Assembly: GCF_037969875.1 (NCBI RefSeq) | Contig: NZ_CP150218.1 | Span: 4,836,001-4,900,000 of the forward strand | Length of the DNA: 64,000 nucleotides | DNA from: Paenibacillus sp. FSL R7-0337 | GTDB taxonomy: Bacteria; Bacillota; Bacilli; Paenibacillales; Paenibacillaceae | Direction: 5' to 3' | In this document: positions 51,861-61,491 of the stretch, in pieces | Position numbering within the stretch: position 1 is the stretch's first letter | How the letters are laid out: the number at the start of each line of letters is the position of its first letter | Translations under genes and position numbers: made by a program | The notes under the pieces: model-generated | What the model was told of the DNA's origin: nothing | Database searches by the model: none | Seen by the model: only the letters and a program-made list of their open reading frames with translations

Positions 51861-52709
51861 ATGAGGGGACAGATGGAACTATACAGAATTTTTTTAAAGA
51901 AACAGATCCGGAACTACATCTTCAGCTCAGCTGTAGCGGTACTGGCAGTCGGGAGTCTGCTTATGTTATCTTCCCTGGAGATCAGCCGGGTTGAATATTA
52001 CCGGCTCCTGCTGGTGCTTCTTTGTTCCTTTGTGATTATGGCGTCCATAGAGATTACTATTTTTCTCAGACAGATCAGACCTATACGGGCTGCACTGGTT
52101 CAGGAGAATGCTGCGCTATCGATGCTGGAAGAAGCATATCTGCACACGCACCAGCTGCCCAAACGGGCCGTTCAGCGGATTATGGGGCCGCATCTGCTCG
52201 GATTATCCGTTCCGGCTCTGCTGCTGACCTTCTGGATGATCCATGCCGGCTGGGTTACGTTCCCTTACTTCTATCTGATCCTGGCCATGTGCTGCGCTGT
52301 GCTTGTGGCCTGTATGCATTCCCTGATTGAATTCTTCCTGACCTGCACCTCCATTATTCCACTGATTAAGGAGTTCAGGAACCGTGCGCTGGAGCAGTAT
52401 AGCGTGGATTTTTCCCTGGAGGGCCATGTGTTCGTACCGATACGCCCCAAATTCCTGGTGAGCTGTATGCTGATCGGCACCTTCCCGCTGTTCCTGTTTA
52501 TTATGGCGACACATATCCGTATGAATGGTGAGCGGAATTCGATAGTCGTCGTAGGACTTCAGAGCTATTGGGCCTGGGCGGGGATGGTGCTGCTGATCGG
52601 TACGCTGTTCTCCTCCATTGCGGCCTGGCTGCTGACGAATAGCGTACAGCATCCGATCCATGAGCTGTATCAGGCGATGAACCAGGTGAAGGACGGCAAT
52701 CTGATCTAG
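51861..52709 (+). CDS. HAMP membrane sensor half of a split HD-GYP protein
   Basis: About 282 residues (ATG 51861 or 51873; the latter has GAGGGG before it). At least five to six hydrophobic helices (YIFSSAVAVLAVGSLLMLSS; LLLVLLCSFVIMASIEITIF; CMLIGTFPLFLFIMATHI; MVLLIGTLFSSIAAWLL), then the first half of a HAMP domain (NSVQHPIHELYQAMNQVKDG). It stops at TAG (52707-52709) in the middle of HAMP. The next codon is in frame and continues the same HAMP and HD-GYP, so this is one gene with a nonsense codon. Confidence 0.8.
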   Translation: MRGQMELYRIFLKKQIRNYIFSSAVAVLAVGSLLMLSSLEISRVEYYRLLLVLLCSFVIMASIEITIFLRQIRPIRAALVQENAALSMLEEAYLHTHQLPKRAVQRIMGPHLLGLSVPALLLTFWMIHAGWVTFPYFYLILAMCCAVLVACMHSLIEFFLTCTSIIPLIKEFRNRALEQYSVDFSLEGHVFVPIRPKFLVSCMLIGTFPLFLFIMATHIRMNGERNSIVVVGLQSYWAWAGMVLLIGTLFSSIAAWLLTNSVQHPIHELYQAMNQVKDGNLI

Positions 52710-53408
52710 GTGCAGGATGAGTACTCCGATGAGTTCTCGAAGCTGGTGGCAGGCTTTAACATGATGGTCCGCGGGCTTCAGGCACGGGAGCAGCAGAGCC
52801 GCCAGCTACTGGACAGCTACTTCTCCACCCTTGCCGTGGCACTGGATGCCCGCGATTCTTATACGGCAGGACATTCGCTCCGTGTAGCGGAGTATTCGGT
52901 GATTATCGGACAGCTGGCCGGACTGAGCGGGCAGGAGCTGGATGATCTGCGCAAGTCAGCCCTGCTGCATGATATCGGCAAGATCGGGGTGAGAGACAGC
53001 GTCCTGTTCAAGGAAGAAGCCCTTACGGATGAGGAGTTCCTTCAGATTCAGAGCCATACTGTGCTGGGGGAGAATATTCTGCGGCAGATTGAACCGGCGG
53101 ACAAAATGGCACCCTATCTGGGCGGCGTCCGCTCGCATCATGAGCGTTATGACGGCCTCGGCTACCCGGATGGTCTTGCCGGTACGAATATACCCTTGCA
53201 CGGCCGGATTATCGCGGTAGCGGACGCCTATGATGCGATGACGTCCGACCGGCCTTACCGGAAAGGGATGGACCACGAACGGGCGCTGGGCATTCTGGAG
53301 CAGGGCAGGGGCAGTCAATGGGACCCTGAATTCGCCGGATTGTTCCTGGATTACTTCGGAGAGAAGCCGGAAGCCCGCAAGGATGCTCAGCCTGTCCAAG
53401 CGGGGTAA
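52710..53408 (+). CDS. HD-GYP c-di-GMP phosphodiesterase half
   Basis: 232 residues in the same frame as the upstream ORF, beginning at GTG directly after TAG. Starts with the second half of a HAMP (DEYSDEFSKLVAGFNMMV), then HD-GYP: SALLHDIGKIGVRD (HD metal site), HHERYDGLGYPDGL (GYP motif) and DAYDAMTSDRPYR. All catalytic motifs are intact. HD-GYP proteins hydrolyse c-di-GMP. No ribosome site fits this GTG, so it might come from readthrough or reinitiation, or the gene is broken. Confidence 0.85.
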   Translation: MQDEYSDEFSKLVAGFNMMVRGLQAREQQSRQLLDSYFSTLAVALDARDSYTAGHSLRVAEYSVIIGQLAGLSGQELDDLRKSALLHDIGKIGVRDSVLFKEEALTDEEFLQIQSHTVLGENILRQIEPADKMAPYLGGVRSHHERYDGLGYPDGLAGTNIPLHGRIIAVADAYDAMTSDRPYRKGMDHERALGILEQGRGSQWDPEFAGLFLDYFGEKPEARKDAQPVQAG

Positions 53409-53441
53409 CACTTTAGATGAAAGCATATCCTTATATTCCTT

Positions 53442-53487
53442 GCCGAAGCGGATACTATCCAGTTTATGGAGGTTCCGCTTCGGCTTT
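53442..53487 (+). terminator. intrinsic terminator
   Basis: GCCGAAGCGGA, a 21-base loop, TCCGCTTCGGC and TTTG. Confidence 0.75.
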
Positions 53488-53541
53488 GCGTGCCTATTTT
53501 GTGAACTGCGATGGAAATGCGACAATTAACGACTACATTCA

Positions 53542-53570
53542 TTGAAGGATTGAGGGCAGACCGTTATAAT
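53542..53570 (+). promoter_or_regulatory. sigma-A promoter of the eetA/ecf cluster
   Basis: TTGAAG (53542-53547), 17-bp spacer, TATAAT (53565-53570), 42 bp before the first ATG. Confidence 0.65.
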
Positions 53571-53611
53571 TATTAAGTCTGGATTTTAATTAAAAAATAA
53601 GGGAGATTTCT

Positions 53612-54001
53612 ATGAAACGCGCAGATGTGCTGCTGATTTCTATCGTTCTGATTGCTGCGCTCGCCTTTCTCGTGCCAAGATGGCTGTCAAACGATGCTGA
53701 TAAAGGTGGGCCAGGCAAAGAACTCAAGGCCAATATAACAGTAGATGGTAAGTTATTCAAAACGATAACCCTAACCAAAGAAGAGCAGACTATTGAGGTC
53801 CGCACCGAGCGGGGCTATAACATTCTGAAGGTGCATGATTATGGGGTTGAGATGTTCGATGCGGATTGCCCGGATAAGGTCTGCCTCGGCTTCGGATTCA
53901 TCACGCTGCCCAAGCAGACCATCGTATGCCTTCCACACCGGGTATTGGTTGAGATTGCAAGTGCGGCCGGGGAGGATGAAGTAGATGGCTATGTCCAGTA
54001 G
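53612..54001 (+). CDS. NusG domain II-containing membrane protein (EetA-like)
   Basis: 129 residues: one N-terminal helix (LLISIVLIAALAFLVPRWLS), then a NusG-domain-II-like fold with two conserved cysteine pairs (CPDKVCLGFG and IVCLPHRV). In other Gram-positives such proteins sit next to Gx transporters and are part of the extracellular electron transfer locus (EetA in Listeria). AAGGGAG is upstream. It overlaps the next gene by 17 bases. Electron-transfer function is an inference. Confidence 0.82.
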   Translation: MKRADVLLISIVLIAALAFLVPRWLSNDADKGGPGKELKANITVDGKLFKTITLTKEEQTIEVRTERGYNILKVHDYGVEMFDADCPDKVCLGFGFITLPKQTIVCLPHRVLVEIASAAGEDEVDGYVQ

Positions 54002-54548
54002 TGAATCGGCTACAGCGCTGAAGCGGACCGTAATTATTGCTATATTCGCTGCCGTTGCTGTGGTGCTGAGTATTGTGGAGGCACAGATCCCGCTGGCTGG
54101 AGTGGGGCTGATGCCCGGGGCGAAGCTGGGTTTCGCCAATATAATGATTTTGACCTGTATTTACTTTTTGCGCGGACGCGATGTCCTGGTTCTGGTGATC
54201 CTCAAGACATTGCTGACCGCCTTCCTGCTTGGTACGCTATCCAGCCTGCTGTTCAGCCTGTTCGGCTCCCTGTTCAGCTTCATTGTGATGTTCGCGCTGG
54301 TGAAGCTTGGCCGCAGAAAGTTCAGTGTCATCGGCATCAGTATTGCGGGCGGATTGGCTCATAATACGGGACAGCTGCTCGCAGCCTCATTCGTATTCAA
54401 TTCAACAAGTATTTTCTATTACCTGCCGGTTCTTCTGATCACAGGCATTATTACAGGCATTGCTGTCGGCTTCGCCGTCCGGTATGTGGTTGACTCGCTA
54501 TCCAAAATATCCTTATTTGAAGAGTTCCTGAACGGACCGGGTCACTAG
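53985..54548 (+). CDS. Gx transporter family protein (EetB-like, heptaprenyl diphosphate synthase component I-like)
   Basis: 187 residues, six hydrophobic segments (VIIAIFAAVAVVLSIVEAQI; GLMPGAKLGFANIMIL; LLFSLFGSLFSFIVMFALV). MPGAKLGFANI is a signature of the family, an ECF S-component relative often called heptaprenyl diphosphate synthase component I. Co-oriented with the NusG-II gene and followed by EcfA1-A2-T, which suggests it is the S component of an ECF uptake system. Its substrate is unknown. Confidence 0.85.
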   Translation: MAMSSSESATALKRTVIIAIFAAVAVVLSIVEAQIPLAGVGLMPGAKLGFANIMILTCIYFLRGRDVLVLVILKTLLTAFLLGTLSSLLFSLFGSLFSFIVMFALVKLGRRKFSVIGISIAGGLAHNTGQLLAASFVFNSTSIFYYLPVLLITGIITGIAVGFAVRYVVDSLSKISLFEEFLNGPGH

Positions 54549-54567
54549 CTGCGGAAGGATGAGTAAC

Positions 54568-55434
54568 ATGAATCAAGCGTACAACGATATAAAAGCTGGT
54601 GAGAAGCCAGCAGTCATTGCCCTTGAGGGCGTATCCTTCGGCTATGACCCGGAGCATCCGATTCTCCATGATATCAACGTGTCGATCCCGCAGGGTCAAT
54701 GGGTGAGCATTGTGGGGCCTAACGGCTGCGGAAAATCGACCCTGGTCAAGCTGCTGAATGCGCTGCTTCCGAAGAGTGCCGGCCATATCTCTGTCTGCGG
54801 ACATACGCTGCAGGAAGAGACGATTCAGTCCATCCGGCAATGCATCGGAATGGTCTTCCAGAACCCCGATAACCAGTTCATCGGTCAGACGGTGGAAGAA
54901 GATATTCTCTTCGGCCTGGAGGGTCTGTGCCTGCCCTACGAAGAGATGAAGGAGCGGCTTGAATTCTATACCGGTAAGCTCGGGATCAGCCATCTGCTGT
55001 CCAAGCATCCCGGAGAGCTGTCAGGGGGGCAGAAGCAGCGTGTGGCCATCGCCTCGATTCTCGCTATGAAGCCAGGCATCGTCATCTTTGACGAGGCCTC
55101 TTCTATGTTGGACGAGGGCAGCCGCGACGAGCTGATGGGGATTCTGCGCGACATGCAAGCAGAAGGCAGCTACACGATTCTGCTGATTACTCATGATGCC
55201 GATGAGATTCTGGCGTCGGACCGGGTGCTGGCGCTGCACGGGGGTAGCATCGCGGCAGATGTGTCACCTGCGGAGCTGTTCCGTGATGCAGAGCTGCTGG
55301 AGAAATGCCATTTGCGGGAGCCTTATACTTGGCAGCTTGCCCGTGAACTGGAGAGCCGGGGAATTACGGTGGATGTACCCGCCAGCGAAAAGGAGCTTAT
55401 AGACACACTATGGCAATACAACTTCAGCAAGTAA
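54568..55434 (+). CDS. ecfA1: ECF transporter ATPase EcfA1
   Basis: About 288 residues. Start ATG 54568 is preferred, with GGAAGG upstream. ABC ATPase: Walker A GPNGCGKST (about residue 50), Q-loop VFQNPDNQFIGQTVEEDILF, signature ELSGGQKQR, Walker B IVIFDEASSMLD and H-loop LLITHDADE. The N-P-D-N-Q-F Q-loop is typical of EcfA1. With EcfA2 and EcfT it forms the energising unit shared by vitamin S components. Confidence 0.93.
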   Translation: MNQAYNDIKAGEKPAVIALEGVSFGYDPEHPILHDINVSIPQGQWVSIVGPNGCGKSTLVKLLNALLPKSAGHISVCGHTLQEETIQSIRQCIGMVFQNPDNQFIGQTVEEDILFGLEGLCLPYEEMKERLEFYTGKLGISHLLSKHPGELSGGQKQRVAIASILAMKPGIVIFDEASSMLDEGSRDELMGILRDMQAEGSYTILLITHDADEILASDRVLALHGGSIAADVSPAELFRDAELLEKCHLREPYTWQLARELESRGITVDVPASEKELIDTLWQYNFSK

Positions 55435-56318
55435 GCTATACGTATGCTGACCGCAGTATGTGGAAGCAGACGGCGCTGCACGGGATTAATCTGGAGATTG
55501 CCGGGGGTTCGCTGACCGGCATTGCCGGAGCCACCGGCTCCGGTAAATCTACATTGCTCCAGCTGTTCAACGGCATTCTTAAGCCGACGGAAGGCACGGT
55601 GCAGGTGCTGGATGTAACGATAACTGCAGGGGAGAAATCACCGAGGCTGCTTCCGCTGCGGCGGAGGGTAGGCCTCGTCTTTCAATTCCCGGAGCAGCAG
55701 ATGTTCGAAGATACGGTAGAGAAGGATCTCTGCTTCGGGCCGCTGAACTTCGGAGTCAGCCTGGAGGAGGCCAAGGAGCGGGCACGCAAGTCGATGACAG
55801 ACATGGGACTGGATCTGGCGCTGCTGGAGCGCAATCCCTTCCGGCTTAGCGGAGGACAGATGCGCAAGGCAGCCATTGCCTCGGTGCTGGCGATGGACCC
55901 GGACATTGTCGTGCTGGACGAGCCGACTGCCACCCTGGACCCGGTAAGCCGGGCGGAGCTGATCGCGCTGCTGGAGCGGCTGTGCCGCGAGCAGGGCCGG
56001 ACGATCATCATCGTGACGCACCGGATGGATGAACTGCTGCCTTATGCTGACAACTGGGTCCTACTGAGGGAGGGGGAGCTCGCCTTCCAGGGCAGCGGCG
56101 GCGAACTGGCCGCTGATCCGGCGATTCTGGAGCGCTGCGGGCTGCGGGTTCCGCAGTCTCTGCGTTACTGGCAGGCTGCCGCCGAGCGCTTCGGCCTTAG
56201 CGGCGAGAAGCCGCTCCTTACAGCCGAGGGCCTCGCGGGGCGGCTTGCGGCCTTGCTGGAAGAGCGCCGCACGCTGAATACCTCCGGCACGGAAGAAATG
56301 GGGAATGGCCATGAATGA
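55410..56318 (+). CDS. ecfA2: ECF transporter ATPase EcfA2
   Basis: 302 residues; overlaps ecfA1 by 25 bases. Walker A GATGSGKST, Q-loop VFQFPEQQMFEDTVEKDLCFGP, signature RLSGGQMRKAAIA, Walker B DIVVLDEPTATLDP and H-loop IIVTHRMDE. FPEQQ is diagnostic for EcfA2. The C-terminal extension (about residues 230-302) is usual for the group. Confidence 0.93.
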   Translation: MAIQLQQVSYTYADRSMWKQTALHGINLEIAGGSLTGIAGATGSGKSTLLQLFNGILKPTEGTVQVLDVTITAGEKSPRLLPLRRRVGLVFQFPEQQMFEDTVEKDLCFGPLNFGVSLEEAKERARKSMTDMGLDLALLERNPFRLSGGQMRKAAIASVLAMDPDIVVLDEPTATLDPVSRAELIALLERLCREQGRTIIIVTHRMDELLPYADNWVLLREGELAFQGSGGELAADPAILERCGLRVPQSLRYWQAAAERFGLSGEKPLLTAEGLAGRLAALLEERRTLNTSGTEEMGNGHE

Positions 56319-57102
56319 GCGTCTGCTGCTGGGACGCAGCATTGATACGGGCTCATGGGTACATAAGCTGGATGCCCGGTCCAAGATTACCGGAATGCTG
56401 CTCTATGTTGCTATCATCCTGCTGTCCACTTCCTGGATATCCATCGGACTGGTTGCGCTCTTCTCCATCGTGGTGATGGCGACGACCCGCATTCCACTGA
56501 AATATTTCATCAAGGCTGCGAAGCCCTTGCGTTATCTGATGTTGTTCATCTTCATTGTACAGGCGCTGTCCGTGAAGGAAGGGGAGGTGCTATGGTCGCT
56601 TGGCTCATTCTCTCTGCATGCGGGTGGACTTCGGCTGGGGGCATTCTCTGTGATCCGTATGCTGTTCCTGCTGACCTTCACCGCGCTGCTGACGTTCACG
56701 ACAACGCCGGGCAAGCTGAACCAGGGGCTGGAGGGAGTGCTGGCCCCGCTGAAGAAGCTCAGGCTGTCACCGGACCGGATTACGCTGATGATCAGCATCG
56801 CGCTCCGCTTCATCCCGACGATTCTCGATGAGGCGCAGATTATTCTGAAGGCGCAAGCCTCGCGCGGAGCGGATCTGAAGGAGCTGCCGCTGAAGGAGAA
56901 GGCGCGGATGCTTGTCTCGCTGCTGGTTCCGGTCATCGCCAGTGCGTTCCGGCGCGCCCAGGACCTGATCTATTCCATGGAAGCCCGGGGCTTCCGCATG
57001 GATGCGCCGCGCAGCCGGTATCACCGGCTCAGGTGGGGCGCGGCGGATACGCTTTTTGTTGCTATGTTCGTTGTTCTGGGAGTTGCAGTAGCATTATTGT
57101 AA
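56311..57102 (+). CDS. ecfT: ECF transporter transmembrane protein EcfT
   Basis: About 263 residues, start ATG 56311 (GGGGA upstream; ATG 56305 also in frame). Multi-pass membrane protein with two coupling ARG-type motifs (KAQASRGADLKEL and YSMEARGFRMDAP), which contact the ATPases. Overlaps ecfA2. Confidence 0.93.
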   Translation: MNERLLLGRSIDTGSWVHKLDARSKITGMLLYVAIILLSTSWISIGLVALFSIVVMATTRIPLKYFIKAAKPLRYLMLFIFIVQALSVKEGEVLWSLGSFSLHAGGLRLGAFSVIRMLFLLTFTALLTFTTTPGKLNQGLEGVLAPLKKLRLSPDRITLMISIALRFIPTILDEAQIILKAQASRGADLKELPLKEKARMLVSLLVPVIASAFRRAQDLIYSMEARGFRMDAPRSRYHRLRWGAADTLFVAMFVVLGVAVALL

Positions 57103-57123
57103 GACATTTAGGGGGATACGGAA

Positions 57124-59049
57124 ATGGCACGTTATTTTAATGGTAAAGAAGTAGAGTTATTGGCACCTGCGGGAACCTTCGAGATCTTCAAGGCGGTCAT
57201 TGAATCGAAGTGTGATGCGGTGTATTTCGGCGGTCCGGTGCTGAACATGAGAATGATGCGCAAGGGCTACAACTTAAGTCATGAAGAGATTATCGAAGCC
57301 CTGAATATCGCTCATAGTATGGACAAAAAAGTATATATCACGGTAAATAATCTGTTCAGCGAAGAGGATGTGGAAGAGGCCAGAGCGTACCTCAGCTTCC
57401 TGGACACGGCCCGTCCGGACGCGCTGATCGTGCAGGATATGGCGGTGCTGGAGTTGATCCGCGAGATGGGGCTGAATCTGCCGGTTCACTCGTCTGTTAT
57501 GATGAATGTGCATAATCTGGAGATGATCTATGCGCTGAAGGAGCTGGGCGTCAGCCGGGTGGTTACCTCCCGCGAGATGGATCTGCAGACCGCGAAGCTG
57601 CTGGGCGCAAGAAGCGGCATGGAGCTGGAATATTTCATTCATGGCGATATGTGCTCTGTCCACGGGGCGAACTGTTATTTCAGCTCCCAGGTGTTCGGAA
57701 TGAGCAGCAACCGGGGCAAATGCATGAAGCCTTGCCGCTGGGATTACCGGATCAAACGTGACGGCTACGTCTTCCCTGCGGAATATCCGCTGGCGGTGAA
57801 GGATATGTTCATGTATGAGCATCTTCCGGAGCTGATTGAATCCGGCATTACTTCCTTCAAAATCGAAGGCCGTATGCGCGATAAAGACTTCATGGTGATG
57901 CTGTCCAACAGCTACGGCGATGCGATTGACCGTTATATTGATGATCCGCTGGGCTTCGACCGCACCAAGGATTCCAAAGAGCTGTATAACAACCGTAAGC
58001 GCGATTTCTCCACGGCATATGCTTTTGGCAAACCGGGACTATCGAATATCAACCGCCGTTATGAGGGAACAGGCAAGTTCTACAGCACCGGCAAAGTGTT
58101 CAGTACGCCGACTGCCGAACGTGAGCTGTCTGCGGAGCGGGTGACGGAGCTGCGGGGGCGAATGGCTGAAGACAGACGCAGCACTGTTAACAAGCCTGAG
58201 CTGTCAGTACGTGTGAATAATATGGAGCAGGCGCGTCTCGTACTGGAGATGGGGGTAGACAGCTTGTATCTGCCGGGCGATGTGTTTGAGCCGGACCGTC
58301 CTTTTACGAAGCAGGATATTAAGGACCTTGGAGCGGTAAAAGGTCATACCAAGCTATATCTCGGCCTGCCGCGGATGATGAATGAGCTGCATTTCGACCA
58401 GTATGATCATCTGCTGAACGGGGAGCGGCTGCCGATTGACGGCCTGATCATTACGAACCTGGGGGCGATCCGCCGCTACCGCGCGACCGGTTATCCGATG
58501 ATGGGCGATGCTAATCTGAATGTCTACAACCATCTGTCTGCCGGGCTGTATGCGGGACTGGGCCTTACTAAGCTGACTGTTTCGCCGGAGATGACCCTGG
58601 AGCATTTCGCCTCCTTCACCTCACGCAGCGACCTGCCGCTGGAGGTTGTGGTGCACGGAACGCCTGCGCTGATGTATATGGAGCATGATCTGTTCGAGAA
58701 TACAGAGGTGATGGAGCCGATCGGGGAAGAAGACAATCAATATGTCCGCAATGATGTGCTGGTGCTTAAGACTGACAAGGGCGAGAACCCGGTCTACCGT
58801 GACCAATATGGCCGCTGCCATCTGTTGTTCGCCAAGGAGCTATGCTATCTCCCGATGCTTAGTGAAATGAACGGCCTGGGGATTGCCAGCTTCCGGATAG
58901 AAGGCGCGACATACAGTATAGAGGAGCTGCGCACTATTATTGCTGCTTATCAGGCTGCGATGGATGGAACGAAGCCGGAGGATGATCTGCTGGGCGGACT
59001 GAAGCCGGTATATGCGGGGTACACCCTCGGTTCACTGCAATTTAACTAA
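57124..59049 (+). CDS. U32 family peptidase
   Basis: 641 residues. LLAPAGTFEIFKAVIESKCD at the N-terminus, the collagenase-like barrel, and a Cys set (EYFIHGDMCSVHGANCYFSS, then GKCMKPCRWDY) that binds iron-sulfur in related RlhA/UbiU-type proteins. The C-terminal domain with DRYGRCHLLFA-like (QYGRCHLLFAKELCYLPML) and FRIEGATYS is typical of the larger U32 type. Well-spaced from ecfT (21 bp), so likely co-transcribed. Enzyme activity in this subtype is not established. Confidence 0.88.
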   Translation: MARYFNGKEVELLAPAGTFEIFKAVIESKCDAVYFGGPVLNMRMMRKGYNLSHEEIIEALNIAHSMDKKVYITVNNLFSEEDVEEARAYLSFLDTARPDALIVQDMAVLELIREMGLNLPVHSSVMMNVHNLEMIYALKELGVSRVVTSREMDLQTAKLLGARSGMELEYFIHGDMCSVHGANCYFSSQVFGMSSNRGKCMKPCRWDYRIKRDGYVFPAEYPLAVKDMFMYEHLPELIESGITSFKIEGRMRDKDFMVMLSNSYGDAIDRYIDDPLGFDRTKDSKELYNNRKRDFSTAYAFGKPGLSNINRRYEGTGKFYSTGKVFSTPTAERELSAERVTELRGRMAEDRRSTVNKPELSVRVNNMEQARLVLEMGVDSLYLPGDVFEPDRPFTKQDIKDLGAVKGHTKLYLGLPRMMNELHFDQYDHLLNGERLPIDGLIITNLGAIRRYRATGYPMMGDANLNVYNHLSAGLYAGLGLTKLTVSPEMTLEHFASFTSRSDLPLEVVVHGTPALMYMEHDLFENTEVMEPIGEEDNQYVRNDVLVLKTDKGENPVYRDQYGRCHLLFAKELCYLPMLSEMNGLGIASFRIEGATYSIEELRTIIAAYQAAMDGTKPEDDLLGGLKPVYAGYTLGSLQFN

Positions 59050-59217
59050 TGCTAATAATTCAATTTTAAAATAACGCTGCTGCGAGTATAATAAGGGCAT
59101 ATGGCGCAATTATAAGTACCTTTTTTCACAAACTAATAGACAGGTATGCCTCATTTGGGATCATCCTGCTTAGCCATTATTGTTAAATCATCAGCTATTG
59201 AAAGCGAGGGGAACTTC

Positions 59218-60501
59218 ATGGAACAGAGCGTCATCATTGGACGAGAAGCGGTAGCTGCCAAAAGGAAGCAGTATTTCTACCCGTGCACCGCACATTTTTA
59301 CTGGGATGCCCCGCAATTGGTGCGCGGAAGCATGCAGTACGTCTACGATGAGAAAGGCAAGGAATACACCGACTTCTTCGCGGGAGTCTCTGTGGTTGCC
59401 TGCGGCCACTGTAATCCGGCTATTACTTCACGTACGATAGCACAACTGCAGCAATTGCAGCACACCTCGCCGATCTATCTGACCCAGCCGAATGTAGACT
59501 TAGCGGAGCGTCTGGAAGAAGTACTGCCGGGCACGCTGCGCCGGACATTCTTCGTCAACAGCGGCTCAGAGGCGAATGAAGGGGCGCTGCTGCTGGCGCG
59601 GATGCATACGGGCCGCAAAGGCTTCATCGCTCTGGAGGCCGGCCTGCATGGCCGGACCAATCTCACTATGAGTGTGACCGGGCTGCAAATGTGGAGAACC
59701 GATGCCTTCCTCGATGAGGATGTTACGTTCATTAAGCGCCCGTATCATCCGGAATTGACGCTGGAGGAAGCGGCGGCTCAGTCCATCCAGAATCTGAAGG
59801 AAGTACTCGTTGCCCAGGGAGACACCATCGCTGCAATGATCGTGGAGCCGATTCAGGGGAACGGCGGGATCGTCATGCCTGCGCTGTCTTATTTCCGTGA
59901 GGTGAAGGCGCTGCTTGAGCAATACGGTGTACTGCTGATTGACGACGAAATCCAGACCGGCTACGGCCGGACGGGAGCGATGTTTGCGATGGAGCATTTC
60001 GGCGTCGTGCCGGACATTATCAGCATGGCCAAGGCACTGGGGAACGGAGTGCCCATCGCTGCCTTTTCCACAACGGATGAGATTGCGGCATCGCTGAACA
60101 AGCCTTCCGCCTCGACGTTCGGAGGGAATCCGGTCTCAGCGGCTACGGCGCTGGCGGTGCTGGACTACATCCGTGATGAGCGGCTGGCGGAACGTGCGGC
60201 TGAGCTTGGCGGGCAGCTGAAGCAAGGCCTGCTTGCTCTCCAGGCGCGGTACCCTGCGTTGATTACCGATGTAAGGGGCAGCGGACTTATGCTGGGGGCC
60301 GAGCTGGCCGGTTCCGAGACTGAGGATGCCGCTGCTGTGACAGACTATGTGCTGGAAGAGCTGAAGGACCGCGGATACCTGATCGGCAAAAATGGCATAG
60401 GCCGCAACGTCCTTGCCTTCCAGCCGCCGCTTGTTGTCACTTCCGGGAATATCGATGCCCTGCTGGATGCACTCCATGAAGTGCTGCAAGCGATTCACTG
60501 A
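59218..60501 (+). CDS. class III aminotransferase (PLP-dependent)
   Basis: About 427 residues from ATG 59218, GAGGGG upstream. Fold type I: FVNSGSEANEGALLLAR (PLP phosphate), HGRTNLTMSVTG, AMIVEPIQGNGG, LLIDDEIQTGYGRTG, and the PLP lysine in ISMAKALGNG. The final THFGGNP-type stretch (STFGGNPVSA) is conserved. The group includes 4-aminobutyrate and alanine-glyoxylate aminotransferases; substrate not resolved. Confidence 0.88.
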   Translation: MEQSVIIGREAVAAKRKQYFYPCTAHFYWDAPQLVRGSMQYVYDEKGKEYTDFFAGVSVVACGHCNPAITSRTIAQLQQLQHTSPIYLTQPNVDLAERLEEVLPGTLRRTFFVNSGSEANEGALLLARMHTGRKGFIALEAGLHGRTNLTMSVTGLQMWRTDAFLDEDVTFIKRPYHPELTLEEAAAQSIQNLKEVLVAQGDTIAAMIVEPIQGNGGIVMPALSYFREVKALLEQYGVLLIDDEIQTGYGRTGAMFAMEHFGVVPDIISMAKALGNGVPIAAFSTTDEIAASLNKPSASTFGGNPVSAATALAVLDYIRDERLAERAAELGGQLKQGLLALQARYPALITDVRGSGLMLGAELAGSETEDAAAVTDYVLEELKDRGYLIGKNGIGRNVLAFQPPLVVTSGNIDALLDALHEVLQAIH

Positions 60502-60518
60502 GAAAGAGGCCTAACATT

Positions 60519-61403
60519 ATGGTTATCATTAATGTTTTTAAACATACGGCGCTTAAACTGAAAATGTTCAGCGAGCTGGTGATGTTCTCCCATACGCTGT
60601 TCTCCCTGCCTTTTGCCATCATCTCGATGGTGTGGGCGGCGGGCGGCTGGCCTTCCGGCCATATGATGTTATGGGGACTGATCGCGCTGATCGGGGCACG
60701 CAACGGGGCGAATGCGTTTAATCGTCTGGTGGACCGCACCTTCGACGGTAACAATCCGCGTACCGCCCACCGGCATCTGCCGCAGCGTCTGCTCGCCGAG
60801 AAAGAAGTCATTCTGTTCATTATCATCAATTATGCCCTGTTCATTGTGGCCTCCGGGATGCTGAACCTGCTCTGTCTGGTGTTGTCCCCGGTAGCCATTG
60901 TACTGATCTCATCCTACTCTTATACGAAGCGTTTCACCTTCCTGAGCCATCTGTATCTGGGCTTTGTGATTGCTTCGGCGCCGATTGGCGCCTGGTTTGC
61001 GGTCACCGGGAATATTGCGTTCACACCATTCGTGATCGGAACTGTGGTGATGCTCTGGATTGCCGGGTTTGATATCATCTACGGGACTCAGGACATTGAG
61101 TTCGACCGCAAGAACGGCTTATGGTCCATTCCGAGCTTCTTCGGCCTGGAGAATGCGCTGCGGATCTCGAAAGGGCTGCATTTCATTATGGTTATGCTGT
61201 TGCTGTTCCTGTACCTCTGGCGTGATCTCGGCTGGATGTATCTGGTGGGCATCGGCATTGCTACGGTGCTGCTCATGACGGAGCACAAAATTATCAAGCC
61301 TGCCAACCGTAAGCTGATGAAGGTAGCTTCTTATAATTTGAATCAGGTGATCAGTATGGTGATCTTGCTGTGTACGCTGATTGATTATTTTTACGTTAAG
61401 TAG
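60519..61403 (+). CDS. UbiA family prenyltransferase
   Basis: 294 residues, eight to nine membrane helices. The two Asp-rich motifs are NAFNRLVDRTFDGNNPRT (NxxxDxxxD) and YGTQDIEFDRKNGLWSIP. They bind Mg and prenyl diphosphate. The sequence is closer to the UbiA/MqnP branch than to MenA, so it may prenylate a 4-hydroxybenzoate- or futalosine-derived acceptor. GAAAGAGG upstream. It fits with the polyprenyl synthase at the right edge. Confidence 0.85.
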   Translation: MVIINVFKHTALKLKMFSELVMFSHTLFSLPFAIISMVWAAGGWPSGHMMLWGLIALIGARNGANAFNRLVDRTFDGNNPRTAHRHLPQRLLAEKEVILFIIINYALFIVASGMLNLLCLVLSPVAIVLISSYSYTKRFTFLSHLYLGFVIASAPIGAWFAVTGNIAFTPFVIGTVVMLWIAGFDIIYGTQDIEFDRKNGLWSIPSFFGLENALRISKGLHFIMVMLLLFLYLWRDLGWMYLVGIGIATVLLMTEHKIIKPANRKLMKVASYNLNQVISMVILLCTLIDYFYVK

Positions 61404-61491
61404 GGTGGGAAGCGCGTCGGAGTGTGGCGCGTGCCGGAGGTTGGGGAGCTGGGAGCTGCACTGCGCGGAATGTTTGGACTTCCGGCCGCTG

